The notes below the pieces were generated by a model that saw only the letters and a program-made list of their open reading frames with translations, made no database searches and had not been told where the DNA came from. The translations under genes were made by a program, and so were the position numbers. From positions 1 to 28,732 of the forward strand of contig JBDTNQ010000050.1 of assembly GCA_039933635.1 (NCBI GenBank): a stretch of 28,732 nt of DNA, read 5' to 3'. Shown in pieces: positions 1 to 7,126 of the stretch. Numbering within the stretch: position 1 is the first letter of the stretch; every line of letters starts with the position of its first letter. The DNA is from JBDTNQ01 sp039933635 (GTDB lineage: Bacteria; Acidobacteriota; Vicinamibacteria; Vicinamibacterales; SCN-69-37).

Positions 1-143
1 GGGGCGGCTGTCAGCAGTTCGACGCGCACCGGTACGGGCAGGATGACCTCGTCGGCATCGAGCAGCGACTCGAGCGCTTGGGTCTCCGGCGCCGCGCGCG
101 ATCGAAGCGCCGCGACCCACACGGAGGTGTCGACGACGACCAC
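1..143 (-). CDS. vapC: VapC-type PIN-domain toxin, 3' part cut by window edge
   Basis: This is the N-terminal part (about 47 residues) of a PIN-domain ribonuclease, the toxin of a type II toxin-antitoxin pair. The visible protein begins VVVVDTSVWVAALRS and continues through a helix to VILPVPVRVELLTA. The DTSVW motif carries the first catalytic Asp, and the Glu of VRVELL is the expected second acidic residue of the Mg-binding site. The rest of the active site lies beyond position 1. The likely start is the GTG at 143-141, two bases after the TAG stop of the antitoxin, so the pair is probably translationally coupled. No ATG lies nearby in frame. VapC toxins usually cleave tRNA or rRNA when free of antitoxin; the target here cannot be told. 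Confidence 0.85.
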   Translation of the reverse strand, partial: MVVVDTSVWVAALRSRAAPETQALESLLDADEVILPVPVRVELLTAA

Positions 144-145
144 GG

Positions 146-349
146 CTATCTGGCGCCGGGCCGTCGCCGCGACGCGGCAATGTCGAGGTCGATCCGAACC
201 CTGCCGAACATGGCCTTCAGATCCTCGACGCGGCCGCGGCGGATGACCTCGCGCAGGGCAAAGACGACCGTGTCAGTCTTCGACTTGAACCCGACGGTGG
301 CCCGCGCGTCCTCGACCAGCCCATCCGGTAAATCCAACGTGGTGCGCAT
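146..349 (-). CDS. vapB: VapB-type antitoxin
   Basis: A 67-residue protein that starts MRTTLDLPDGLVEDARA, the beta-strand and first helix of a ribbon-helix-helix DNA-binding fold. It continues with SKTDTVVFALREVIRR, as in VapB antitoxins of the 'MRTTLDLP' type. The basic, flexible C-terminus (SRRRPGAR) would be the toxin-wrapping tail. It is followed after two bases by the PIN toxin, the usual antitoxin-toxin order. The stretch just upstream is unusually AT-rich for this genome and contains inverted repeats that could bind the VapBC complex. No clear Shine-Dalgarno sequence precedes the ATG, so translation may be leaderless. Family assignment is firm; activity is inferred. Confidence 0.88.
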   Translation of the reverse strand: MRTTLDLPDGLVEDARATVGFKSKTDTVVFALREVIRRGRVEDLKAMFGRVRIDLDIAASRRRPGAR

Positions 350-363
350 ATCGATAATGATAT
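348..363 (-). promoter_or_regulatory. Candidate vapBC operator/promoter
   Basis: ATATC and GATAT form a perfect 5-bp inverted repeat with a 6-base spacer, overlapping the vapB start codon. The surrounding 348-392 is AT-rich in a GC-rich genome and holds two further CATATG/ATATG copies at 366-371 and 388-392. VapB-type proteins repress their own promoter by binding such repeats. The assignment as operator is inference from position and symmetry. Confidence 0.35.
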
Positions 364-503
364 TTCATATGCTTCCGATACGTTCAGATATGACTGTTCC
401 GTATGGTAGATGGCGTCACGAATGGCGTGATCGGTGTGAAGGTCTCGCGGCGGCGAACGAGGCCTGACCTCGCCTGACAGGGGCTCAGGTAGACTGGCCT
501 GGC

Positions 504-1301
504 ATGCCGGTAGCCCACCCGATTCCGACGGCGCGTCCACCGCTCAAGTGGGCGGGCGGAAAGCGGTGGCAGGTGCCCTACCTGCGGCCGCTGTGGGAGC
601 CCCACGCCAAGCGGCGGCTGGTGGAACCATTCTGCGGAGGACTCGCCGTGGCCCTTGGGCTGAGCCCCGAACGGGCGTTCCTGAATGACGCGAACCCGCA
701 CTTGATCAATTTCTATCAGTGGCTGGCGCGGGGCCTCCACGTGACGGTGCCTCTGGAGAACAACGAGGCGATCTACTACCGAAACCGGGACCGCTTCAAC
801 GCGATTCTCGAACAGGGTCAGGCCAATACGGCCGAAGCGGCCGGACTGTTCTATTACCTGAATCGCACGGGCTACAACGGCCTCTGCCGGTTCAATCGCA
901 GCGGCGGGTTCAACGTCCCATTTGGCCGGTATGCCACGATCGGCTATACGACCGACTTCACGCCCTACCGCGATGTGTTGGCCGGCTGGTCGTTCGCGTC
1001 GGGAGACGTGGAGGATGTCCCTCTGGCTCGCGGAGACTTCGTGTACGCAGACCCGCCATACGACGTCGACTTCACGCATTACGCCACCGGTGGCTTCTCC
1101 TGGGACGATCAGGAGCGGACGGCGGCCCATCTGGCTCGTCACCGCGGTCCCGTCGTCCTTGTCAACCAGGCGACCGAGCGCGTCGAGAAGCTCTACCGCA
1201 AACTTGGCTACGACGTGCACTTCCTGGATGCCCCGCGACGGATCAGCTGCACGGGCGATCGCACGCCCGCCCGCGAGATCATCGGGACACGCAATCTGTG
1301 A
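504..1301 (+). CDS. Dam-family DNA adenine-N6 methyltransferase (D12 class)
   Basis: A 265-residue alpha-class adenine methyltransferase that would transfer a methyl group from S-adenosylmethionine to adenine N6 in a short DNA site. Motifs appear in D12 order: PLKWAGGK at residues 13-20, EPFCGG at 41-46 (SAM binding), the FYYLNRTGYNGLCRFN region at 116-131, and the catalytic DPPY at 183-186. Length fits Dam/DpnM-type enzymes. The ATG at 504 gives the conserved N-terminus with no excess residues. The stop overlaps the GTG start of a small nuclease gene, so this is probably the modification half of a type II restriction-modification system. Recognition of GATC is typical of the family but is not shown by the sequence. 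The gene is not the solitary regulatory dam of gammaproteobacteria. Confidence 0.92.
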   Translation: MPVAHPIPTARPPLKWAGGKRWQVPYLRPLWEPHAKRRLVEPFCGGLAVALGLSPERAFLNDANPHLINFYQWLARGLHVTVPLENNEAIYYRNRDRFNAILEQGQANTAEAAGLFYYLNRTGYNGLCRFNRSGGFNVPFGRYATIGYTTDFTPYRDVLAGWSFASGDVEDVPLARGDFVYADPPYDVDFTHYATGGFSWDDQERTAAHLARHRGPVVLVNQATERVEKLYRKLGYDVHFLDAPRRISCTGDRTPAREIIGTRNL

Positions 1302-1714
1302 GTCCGCGGAACACGAACACCGGAGGCGTACTGGAGGCCATGATTCTGCCGGCACTCCAACGCGGCGGCTACGCCTGCGAGCAGCAGGTCCTTGTCGGCG
1401 CACGCTGTGGCGGAGGCGTCCATAAGATCGATGCGGTCGCCTCCAGGCAGGGCGAGAAGATTCTGATCTCGCTCAAGTGGCAGCAGACGGGTGGAACGGC
1501 CGAACAGAAGGTCCCGTTCGAGGTCATGTGCCTGGCCGACGCCGTTCGGGCCCAGCACGCGGCGCGGGCCTATCTGGTCCTCGGCGGCGATGGCTGGACG
1601 CTTCGCGACTACTACACGTCGGGAGCCCTGGCCGATCACCTGACGCACGCCGCGCTCGTCCGCGTCGTCACGTTCGAGGCATTCGTGCGGATCGTCAACA
1701 ACGGCGAACTCTAG
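1298..1714 (+). CDS. Small PD-(D/E)XK nuclease, likely restriction partner of the Dam-type methylase
   Basis: A 138-residue protein starting at GTG 1298, whose GTGA overlaps the methylase TGA by four bases, a sign of translational coupling. Reading the frame from upstream would give a longer product that merely shadows the methylase, so the GTG start is preferred. Residues suggesting a PD-(D/E)XK fold are E13 in the first helix, D45 in HKIDAV, then ISLKWQQ with S58-x-K60-x-Q62, followed by TGGTAEQKVPFEV. The SxK form of the second motif half is seen in several nuclease families. At 138 residues it is short for a type II endonuclease, giving room for little beyond the catalytic core. A role as the restriction enzyme is inferred from the gene pair. 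A repair or Holliday-junction-type nuclease is the main alternative. Confidence 0.75.
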   Translation: MSPRNTNTGGVLEAMILPALQRGGYACEQQVLVGARCGGGVHKIDAVASRQGEKILISLKWQQTGGTAEQKVPFEVMCLADAVRAQHAARAYLVLGGDGWTLRDYYTSGALADHLTHAALVRVVTFEAFVRIVNNGEL

Positions 1715-1733
1715 CGCGAATCACGCGGAATCT

Positions 1734-2480
1734 ATGACGGGGACGCTGCTCATCACGGGAGCCAGTCGCGGCATCGGCGCCGCCACGGCTCGGCTCGCCG
1801 GACAGCGCGGCTACGCGGTCTGCGTCAATTACCGCTCGCGTCGCGATGCCGCGGACGCCGTCGTCGCCGACCTCATCGCGGCCGGTGGCCGGGCCATTGC
1901 CGTGCAGGCGGATGTCAGCGATGAAGGCGACGTGCGTCGATTATTCGAGACCTGCGATCGGGATCTCGGTCCGTTGACCGGGCTGGTCAACAACGCGGGC
2001 ATTCTCGAGACGCAGAGGCGCGTGGACCAGATGGACGCGGCGCGCATTGCCCGCGTGCTGGCCACGAATGTGACCGGCGCCTTTCTCTGCGCGGGCGAGG
2101 CGGTGCGGCGCCTGTCGTCCCGCCACGGCGGTCGCGGTGGCGCCATCGTGAACGTCTCCTCCGGCGCATCCCGGCTCGGGTCGCCGGGCGAGTACGTCGA
2201 TTACGCGGCGTCGAAGGGCGCGCTCGATACGCTGACGATCGGCCTCTCCCGCGAGGTCGCCGCCGAGGGCATTCGCGTCAACGCCGTGCGCGCCGGCTTC
2301 ATCGATACCGAGATTCACGCCAGCGGCGGTGAGCCCAACCGGCTGGAACGCGTCAAACATCTCGTCCCACTCCAGCGCGGTGGTACGCCAGCCGAGGTCG
2401 CCGCGGCCATCCTCTGGCTGCTCTCGGACGAAGCCTCCTACACGACCGGCGCCTTCATCGATGTCGCCGGCGGCAAGTGA
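1734..2480 (+). CDS. SDR-family NAD(P)-dependent oxidoreductase
   Basis: A 248-residue classical short-chain dehydrogenase/reductase. It shows the cofactor motif TGASRGIG (residues 8-15), NNAG (86-89), the catalytic Ser in VNVSSGAS (about 142-143) and Y157-x3-K161. The NYRSRR segment after the second beta-strand (32-37) is rich in Arg, favouring NADP(H). The C-terminus, with SDEASYTTGAFIDVAGGK, matches the FabG/glucose-1-dehydrogenase-like branch. It begins 19 bases after the nuclease gene and is followed closely by murI, but neither neighbour identifies the substrate. I would not call it FabG, since no fatty-acid genes are near. Confidence 0.9.
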   Translation: MTGTLLITGASRGIGAATARLAGQRGYAVCVNYRSRRDAADAVVADLIAAGGRAIAVQADVSDEGDVRRLFETCDRDLGPLTGLVNNAGILETQRRVDQMDAARIARVLATNVTGAFLCAGEAVRRLSSRHGGRGGAIVNVSSGASRLGSPGEYVDYAASKGALDTLTIGLSREVAAEGIRVNAVRAGFIDTEIHASGGEPNRLERVKHLVPLQRGGTPAEVAAAILWLLSDEASYTTGAFIDVAGGK

Positions 2481-2517
2481 TGGCGGTGGCGACTCGGACC
2501 TGATCCAGAATCTTCTG

Positions 2518-3339
2518 GTGAACCCTGAACTTCCGATTGGCGTCTTCGACTCCGGCGTGGGGGGCCTGACGGTGCTCCGCGCGTTGCGCCGGCAGTTGCC
2601 AACCGAATCGATGATCTACCTCGGCGATACGGCGCGCCTGCCCTATGGCACGAAGAGCGCGGAGTCCGTCGTGCGTTACGCGACTCAGGCCACGGACCAC
2701 CTCGTGACTCGCGGCATCAAGCTGCTCGTCGTGGCCTGTAACACGGCATCGGCCGTGTCACTCGATCCATTGCGCGATCGATTCCAGCCACTTCCGGTCA
2801 TCGGCGTGGTCGAGCCCGGCGCGGCGGCGGCGGTCAGCGCTGGACGCGCGCAGCGCCACCTGGTGCTCGCGACCGAGTCCACCGTGAAGCGCCACGCCTA
2901 CGCGCGTGCGATCCATGCACTGGCGCCGGACGCCCAGGTGACCGAGATCGCCTGCTCGGTCCTCGTCGCGCTGGCCGAAGAAGGCTGGACGGATGGTCCG
3001 GTCGCCGAAGCCGCCGCGCGAACCTACCTGGCTCCGGTGATGGGCGGCGACGGCACGCCGCCGCCAGAGACCATCGTTCTCGGCTGCACGCACTTTCCGC
3101 CGCTCGAAGGCACTATCCGCGCCGTGGCCGGTCCGGGGCCGACAATCGTGGACTCGGCCACCACTACGGCGGCCCAGGTCGCTCGATTACTCGATAAACT
3201 GCATTTGCGGCGGACTTCCTCCGTCCCGGGAACCCTCACCTTTCTGGCCACGGATGGCGCGGAACGCTTCGCGCGCGTGGGATCGCGCTTTCTCGGCGAA
3301 TCGCTGCAAGCCTCGGATGTGGAGCTCGTAGATCTGTAG
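2518..3339 (+). CDS. murI: Glutamate racemase
   Basis: This enzyme interconverts L- and D-glutamate, supplying D-Glu for peptidoglycan. The 273-residue product begins MNPELPIGVFDSGVGGLTVL and has both catalytic cysteines: C74 in VVACNTASA and C190 in LGCTHFPPL. The DSGVGG and YLGDTARLPYG motifs are also present. The GTG at 2518 is chosen as start because it places the conserved PIGVFDSGVGG six residues from the N-terminus; the open frame extends upstream into the SDR gene but that part has no family match. The Shine-Dalgarno sequence is weak, so coupling to the SDR gene 37 bases upstream is possible. Family assignment is near certain. Confidence 0.95.
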   Translation: MNPELPIGVFDSGVGGLTVLRALRRQLPTESMIYLGDTARLPYGTKSAESVVRYATQATDHLVTRGIKLLVVACNTASAVSLDPLRDRFQPLPVIGVVEPGAAAAVSAGRAQRHLVLATESTVKRHAYARAIHALAPDAQVTEIACSVLVALAEEGWTDGPVAEAAARTYLAPVMGGDGTPPPETIVLGCTHFPPLEGTIRAVAGPGPTIVDSATTTAAQVARLLDKLHLRRTSSVPGTLTFLATDGAERFARVGSRFLGESLQASDVELVDL

Positions 3340-3371
3340 AATCGACCGCTATAGACGCCGGACGGGATCGT

Positions 3372-3400
3372 GTGGCGCCCCGAACCTCCAGTCCGGGCCC
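3372..3400 (-). repeat. REP-like palindrome, degenerate copy 1
   Basis: A diverged, reverse-oriented copy of the repeat family seen five more times in this window (GTGG-GCCCCGAACCT, then AGTCCGGGCCC). It lies between murI and the next cupin gene. The open frame that could extend the cupin upstream to 3370 runs straight through it, which argues against that longer start. Confidence 0.6.
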
Positions 3401-3420
3401 GCCACCTTGCGAGCTGCGCG

Positions 3421-3762
3421 ATGATCAAGAACATCGGCAACGCCGAGCACTACCAGTGGGGCCAGGTCTGCGAAGGCTGGCGTCTGCTCGATCGCGCCGA
3501 TCTCAGCGTGATTCAGGAGCACGTCCCACCGGGTGCTGGCGAAGTGCGGCATCGTCACACCAGAGCCCGCCAACTGTTCGTGGTGCTCAGTGGACAGCTG
3601 ACCATCGAGACCACCGACGCGCTGTTTCGGTTGGCGGCTGGCGACGCGCTCGAAGTGCCGCCGACGGAACCCCACGTCGCGCGTAACGACTCGAGGGCCG
3701 ATGTCTCGTTCCTCGTGATCTCTGCGCCGTCGACAAAGAACGACCGGGACGATCTTGGCTGA
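3421..3762 (+). CDS. Small cupin-domain protein
   Basis: A 113-residue single-domain cupin. The first metal-binding motif is visible as GEVRHRHTRARQLFVVLSGQL, with His residues near 40-42 and the usual G-x5-H-x-H spacing roughly kept. The second is LAAGDALEVPPTEPHVARN, with the final conserved His. Such proteins are often sugar- or small-molecule-binding or have simple isomerase or dioxygenase activity; nothing here fixes the substrate. ATG 3421 (MIKNIGNAEHYQWGQ) is chosen because an upstream in-frame start would include a REP-like repeat. Its stop is four bases before the ATG of a GNAT gene, so the two are probably co-transcribed. Confidence 0.85.
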   Translation: MIKNIGNAEHYQWGQVCEGWRLLDRADLSVIQEHVPPGAGEVRHRHTRARQLFVVLSGQLTIETTDALFRLAAGDALEVPPTEPHVARNDSRADVSFLVISAPSTKNDRDDLG

Positions 3763-3766
3763 CGTC

Positions 3767-4282
3767 ATGGATTCGGCCGCGTCAGCAGCACTAGCTATCG
3801 CAACCGCGACTGAATCGGACGCCGGCGCCCTCTTCGCCCTCCGTTGCCGCGCGGCGGAGAGCCTGACGATGAGGCATGGCGCCGGACACTGGTCGTCGAC
3901 CGGCACGGTGCGCGGCGTCCTCCGCGGCATCCTCAGCAGTACCGTGCTGATCGCGCGTGAAGGCGATAGTGTCGTGGGCGCGGTGTCGCTCCAGAAGAAG
4001 AAGCCCTGGGCCATCGACGTGCGCTATTTCACCCCGGTGGCCCACGCGCTCTATCTCGTCGACATGCGCGTCGATCCCGCGCGGCAGGGACACGCGATCG
4101 GACGACGCCTGCTCGATGAAGCCGTCACGAACGCCAGGATCTGGTGCGCCGAGGCGATACGGCTCGACGCGTACGAGTCGCCGGCCGGTGCCGGCGCATT
4201 CTACGCGAAGTGCGGCTTCACCGAGGTTGGCCGTACCGTCTACAGGACCGTGCCACTCGTCTATTTCGAACGTCTGCTTTGA
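3767..4282 (+). CDS. GNAT-family N-acetyltransferase
   Basis: A 171-residue acetyl-CoA-dependent acetyltransferase. The core beta-strand and motif A are LVDMRVDPARQGHAIGRRLLDEAV, where Q/R-x-x-G-x-G/A is represented by RQGHAIG. The C-terminal part, YESPAGAGAFYAKCGFTEVG, is the typical motif B. The ATG at 3767 is four bases after the cupin stop; a TTG at 3755 would overlap the cupin gene and adds only four residues. Immediately downstream, after six bases, is the PilT-like ATPase. The acceptor substrate is unknown. It is one of five GNAT genes in the window but does not resemble the two-domain pair at 6147 and 15873. Confidence 0.88.
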   Translation: MDSAASAALAIATATESDAGALFALRCRAAESLTMRHGAGHWSSTGTVRGVLRGILSSTVLIAREGDSVVGAVSLQKKKPWAIDVRYFTPVAHALYLVDMRVDPARQGHAIGRRLLDEAVTNARIWCAEAIRLDAYESPAGAGAFYAKCGFTEVGRTVYRTVPLVYFERLL

Positions 4283-4288
4283 CGCCAC

Positions 4289-5425
4289 ATGGATGACATC
4301 CCGCGACTCGACGATCTCGTCAACGAACTGAATGCCACGGGCGTCGCACGCGCCCATGACGCCGCACGACTCGAGGACTGGTTGACGACGCTCCGAACGG
4401 AAGGCGGCAGCGACCTCTATCTCGTGGCCGGGATACCCCCAGCCATCCGCGTGAACGGCGTCATCAGACACCTGCCGGAAGCACTCCTCGACGGCGATGA
4501 CATCGAAAGCGCCGTGTTGCCGGACTTGCCTGCGCACGCGGCGGCGAGCTACCGCGCCCATGGGCACGCTGACAGCTCCATTCGATTCGGAGGCGGGCGC
4601 TTCCGGATCAACCTGCATCGCGAACGTGGCCGCGCCGCAGCGAGCGTGCGCGCGCTGCCGGCGAAGCCGCCTCAGCTGGCCGAACTGGGCTTGCCTCCGA
4701 GCGTCGAGGCGCTGACGCGGCTGCCACACGGGCTCGTGCTCATCGGCGGCCCGACAGGCTCAGGAAAATCCACGACGGTGGCTGCCCTGGTCGACGTAAT
4801 CAACCGGCGCGACGCGAAGCACATCGTGACGATCGAGGATCCGATCGAGTACGAGCACCAGCACCACCGCAGCGTGGTCGAACAGGTGGAGATCGGGATC
4901 GACGCGCCAGACTTTCCCACGGCGTTACGATCGGCTGTTCGCCAAAGCCCCGACGTCATCGTCGTGGGCGAGATGCGCGATCCCGAGACGATGCGCATCG
5001 CGCTGGCGGCCGGCGAAACGGGACATCTGGTGCTCTCGACCCTGCATGCGAGCGACGTGACGTCCACCGTCTCACGCGTCTGCGACGCGTTTCCGGCGGA
5101 GCGGCAACCGACCATCCGACAAGAGCTGTCGATGGCCCTCGGTGCGGTCATGACGCAGGTGCTGCTGCCCAAGGTGAAGGGCGGGCGCGTGCCGGCGGTC
5201 GAGCTGCTGATGGTGGGATACGGAGCGCGGCAGCACATCAGGCGGAATGCACTGCAACATCTCCATCAGGAGATCACCATCACGCGGCGCGACGGATCGT
5301 GCACCTTCGAAGAGTCGCTGGCACACCTCGTTCGCCGCGGCTTGCTGAGCGCCGACGATGCACGGGCCAGGGCGGTGCATCGGGAGGAGCTGGAGGGACT
5401 CTTGGCGGGTCCCCCCCCGGGTTAG
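4289..5425 (+). CDS. PilT/PilU-like type IV pilus retraction ATPase, diverged
   Basis: A 378-residue secretion-superfamily ATPase of the PilT type, which would power pilus retraction at the inner membrane. The N-terminal domain has GGSDLYLVAGIPPAIRVNG (39-57). The nucleotide-binding domain carries Walker A GPTGSGKS (154-161), the Asp box TIEDPIEYEH (181-190), Walker B DVIVVGE (222-228) and the His box STLHA (250-254). The C-terminal AIREGK motif that PilT uses for retraction is replaced by ARQHIRRNALQHL (313-325), so it may be PilU-like or have another role. No pilin, pilB or pilC gene is nearby. It sits in a tight plus-strand run between a GNAT and a methyltransferase gene. Confidence 0.9.
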   Translation: MDDIPRLDDLVNELNATGVARAHDAARLEDWLTTLRTEGGSDLYLVAGIPPAIRVNGVIRHLPEALLDGDDIESAVLPDLPAHAAASYRAHGHADSSIRFGGGRFRINLHRERGRAAASVRALPAKPPQLAELGLPPSVEALTRLPHGLVLIGGPTGSGKSTTVAALVDVINRRDAKHIVTIEDPIEYEHQHHRSVVEQVEIGIDAPDFPTALRSAVRQSPDVIVVGEMRDPETMRIALAAGETGHLVLSTLHASDVTSTVSRVCDAFPAERQPTIRQELSMALGAVMTQVLLPKVKGGRVPAVELLMVGYGARQHIRRNALQHLHQEITITRRDGSCTFEESLAHLVRRGLLSADDARARAVHREELEGLLAGPPPG

Positions 5426-5434
5426 CATCGACAC

Positions 5435-6118
5435 GTGCCGTTTCAGCTCGACAACGTCGTCCCATGGGGACGCACGTTCGACGAATACCAGGCGATGTTT
5501 GCGCTGACCCCTTCGGATCTGAGGGGACGGATCCTGGGTTGTGCCGATGGCCCGGCGGCCTTCAACGCGACGGCGAGTGGCGCGGGCGCGCGGGTGGTGT
5601 CGGCCGATCCGCTGTACCAGTTCACGGCAGCGCAGATTCTCGAACGCGTGGAGGCCACGGCCTCGACCGTCGCCGAACAAACGCGCCAGAACGCGCAGGA
5701 GTTCGTGTGGACGACGATCCCGTCGGTCGAGGCCCTTCTCGATCTGCGCCTGACCGCGATGCGGACCTTTCTGGCGGATCTCGAGTCCGGCCGGGCCGGC
5801 GGGCGGTACGTGTGCGCGTCGCTACCGGATCTGCCCTTCGCGCGCGACAGCTTTGATGTGGCCCTGTGCTCGCACTTCCTGTTCCTCTACAGCGCGCAGC
5901 ATGACCAGGCCTTTCATGTGCGAGCGATCGCGGAGCTCGGTCGGGTCGCGAGAGAGGTGCGCGTGTTTCCTCTGCTGGAGCTCGGGTCAAGGCCATCGCG
6001 GCATCTCGACGGGGTGATTGGGGCGCTTCAGGACCGCGGCATGAACGTGGCGCGCGTGACAGTACCCTACGAGTTTCAACGGGGCGGGAACGAGATGCTG
6101 AGGATCGTGAAGGAGTAG
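5435..6118 (+). CDS. SAM-dependent methyltransferase-like protein
   Basis: A 227-residue Rossmann-type class I methyltransferase. ILGCADGPAAFNATASGAGARVVSADPLY (33-61) corresponds to motif I with the acidic end of strand 2, though the usual GxGxG is reduced to CADGPAAF. LPDLPFARDSFDVALCSHFLFLYSAQHD corresponds to strand 4. It begins at GTG 5435, nine bases after the PilT-like gene, and reaches PFQLDNVVPWGRTFDEY at once, as similar bacterial proteins do. The substrate is not evident. It is the last gene of the plus-strand run and is convergent with the GNAT gene at 6147. Confidence 0.78.
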   Translation: MPFQLDNVVPWGRTFDEYQAMFALTPSDLRGRILGCADGPAAFNATASGAGARVVSADPLYQFTAAQILERVEATASTVAEQTRQNAQEFVWTTIPSVEALLDLRLTAMRTFLADLESGRAGGRYVCASLPDLPFARDSFDVALCSHFLFLYSAQHDQAFHVRAIAELGRVAREVRVFPLLELGSRPSRHLDGVIGALQDRGMNVARVTVPYEFQRGGNEMLRIVKE

Positions 6119-6146
6119 TCTCTGCTCGGGGCGGTGATCTCGAGGG

Positions 6147-7013
6147 TCAAGATGCGCTCACCTGGCGAAAGAACACGAGTGCGTAGTCCCCCTCGAGTCG
6201 AAACCCGACGCTCTCGTACGCGCGCGCGGCGTGGGGATTCGGCGTGAACAACACGGCGCGCGACACCCCTCGCGCGCGGGCGGCCAGCAGCGACGCCGCG
6301 ACGGCGGCCCTCGCATAACCTCGGCTCCGATGCTGCGGTGGCGTGTAAATGCCACCGAGCTGCACGATGTCGGGGAGGCTCGCGTTGAAAGCCGACAGGG
6401 ACACGAGCTGGCGATCAACGACCGCGACCCACGCGTTGCCGTCCGCCAGCTGCGCGTCGAGGAACGCCGTCGACCTCTCTCGGGTCTCGGGCGTGTCACT
6501 CGCTCCCATGACCTCAACGTCGTACGCGAGCCGCCATGCGCAGAGCTGGTCGCGCTCCTCGGACCGCGGCGGGCGGCAAGTGACGGCGCCGGTCGCCAGC
6601 GCGTCCGGCACGATCAAATTCGCAATATCGAGGCCGTAGAGCCACTCGTCGCTGTCCACGTTGGTCGCCGCGTCCTGCAGGGCCAGCGCCGACCGCGCCG
6701 CCCGAACCTGCGCGGGGAGTCCCGCGAGGCCGGTGACCGGCCGGCCGCTCCACTCGATGCACGCGCGCGCGAGACCGCTGGCGTGTTCCGGCGCCTGCAC
6801 GAGCATCATCCCGTTCCAGCAGTGCGCGACCACACCGACCACGCGCCCCTCAATGAATGCCCCGGCGTAGACAGCCTGCAGGGGCCTGCCCGCATACGTC
6901 AGCCCGGCGCGTCTGGCATTCGAGCGCAGGAACATCGACGTGTCGCGGTTCAGGACAAGAAACGCTTCCAGACTCGCCGTATCGGCAGGCGTGAGCAGGC
7001 GAAAGTCCACCAT
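6147..7013 (-). CDS. Two-domain GNAT acetyltransferase (paralogue of the gene at 15873)
   Basis: A 288-residue protein with a C-terminal GNAT domain: VVDRQLVSLSAF, then VQLGGIYTPPQHRSRGYARAAVAASLLAAR with the RSRGYA acetyl-CoA loop, then NPHAARAYESVGF. The N-terminal half is a second, degenerate GNAT-like domain opening with LEAFLVLNRDTSMFLRSN, a pattern shared with the gene at 15873. ATG 7013 (MVDFRLLTPADTASL) is chosen; the frame extends further upstream but that stretch has no matching protein features. It diverges from the membrane-protein gene at 7127, leaving 113 bases for two promoters. Substrate unknown. Confidence 0.85.
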   Translation of the reverse strand: MVDFRLLTPADTASLEAFLVLNRDTSMFLRSNARRAGLTYAGRPLQAVYAGAFIEGRVVGVVAHCWNGMMLVQAPEHASGLARACIEWSGRPVTGLAGLPAQVRAARSALALQDAATNVDSDEWLYGLDIANLIVPDALATGAVTCRPPRSEERDQLCAWRLAYDVEVMGASDTPETRERSTAFLDAQLADGNAWVAVVDRQLVSLSAFNASLPDIVQLGGIYTPPQHRSRGYARAAVAASLLAARARGVSRAVLFTPNPHAARAYESVGFRLEGDYALVFFRQVSAS

Positions 7014-7126
7014 CGGATGGTCACTACGTGTATCAGATCGCAGCCGCGAGAGCACGGTGCGGGTGGATTCGCATCTGGTCAAGAAGGTGGTCCGTGTCTC
7101 GCCCGTCGCGAGGATAATGACGTGCC

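Noticed and set aside
719..1297. Upstream extension of the nuclease reading frame
   Set aside because: It is only an alternative frame of the methylase gene; the protein part matching a nuclease begins at GTG 1298.
384..1403. 339-codon minus-strand open frame opposite the methylase
   Set aside because: It covers the methylase on the opposite strand, has no recognisable motif, and its composition is Arg-rich as expected for an antisense frame in GC-rich DNA.
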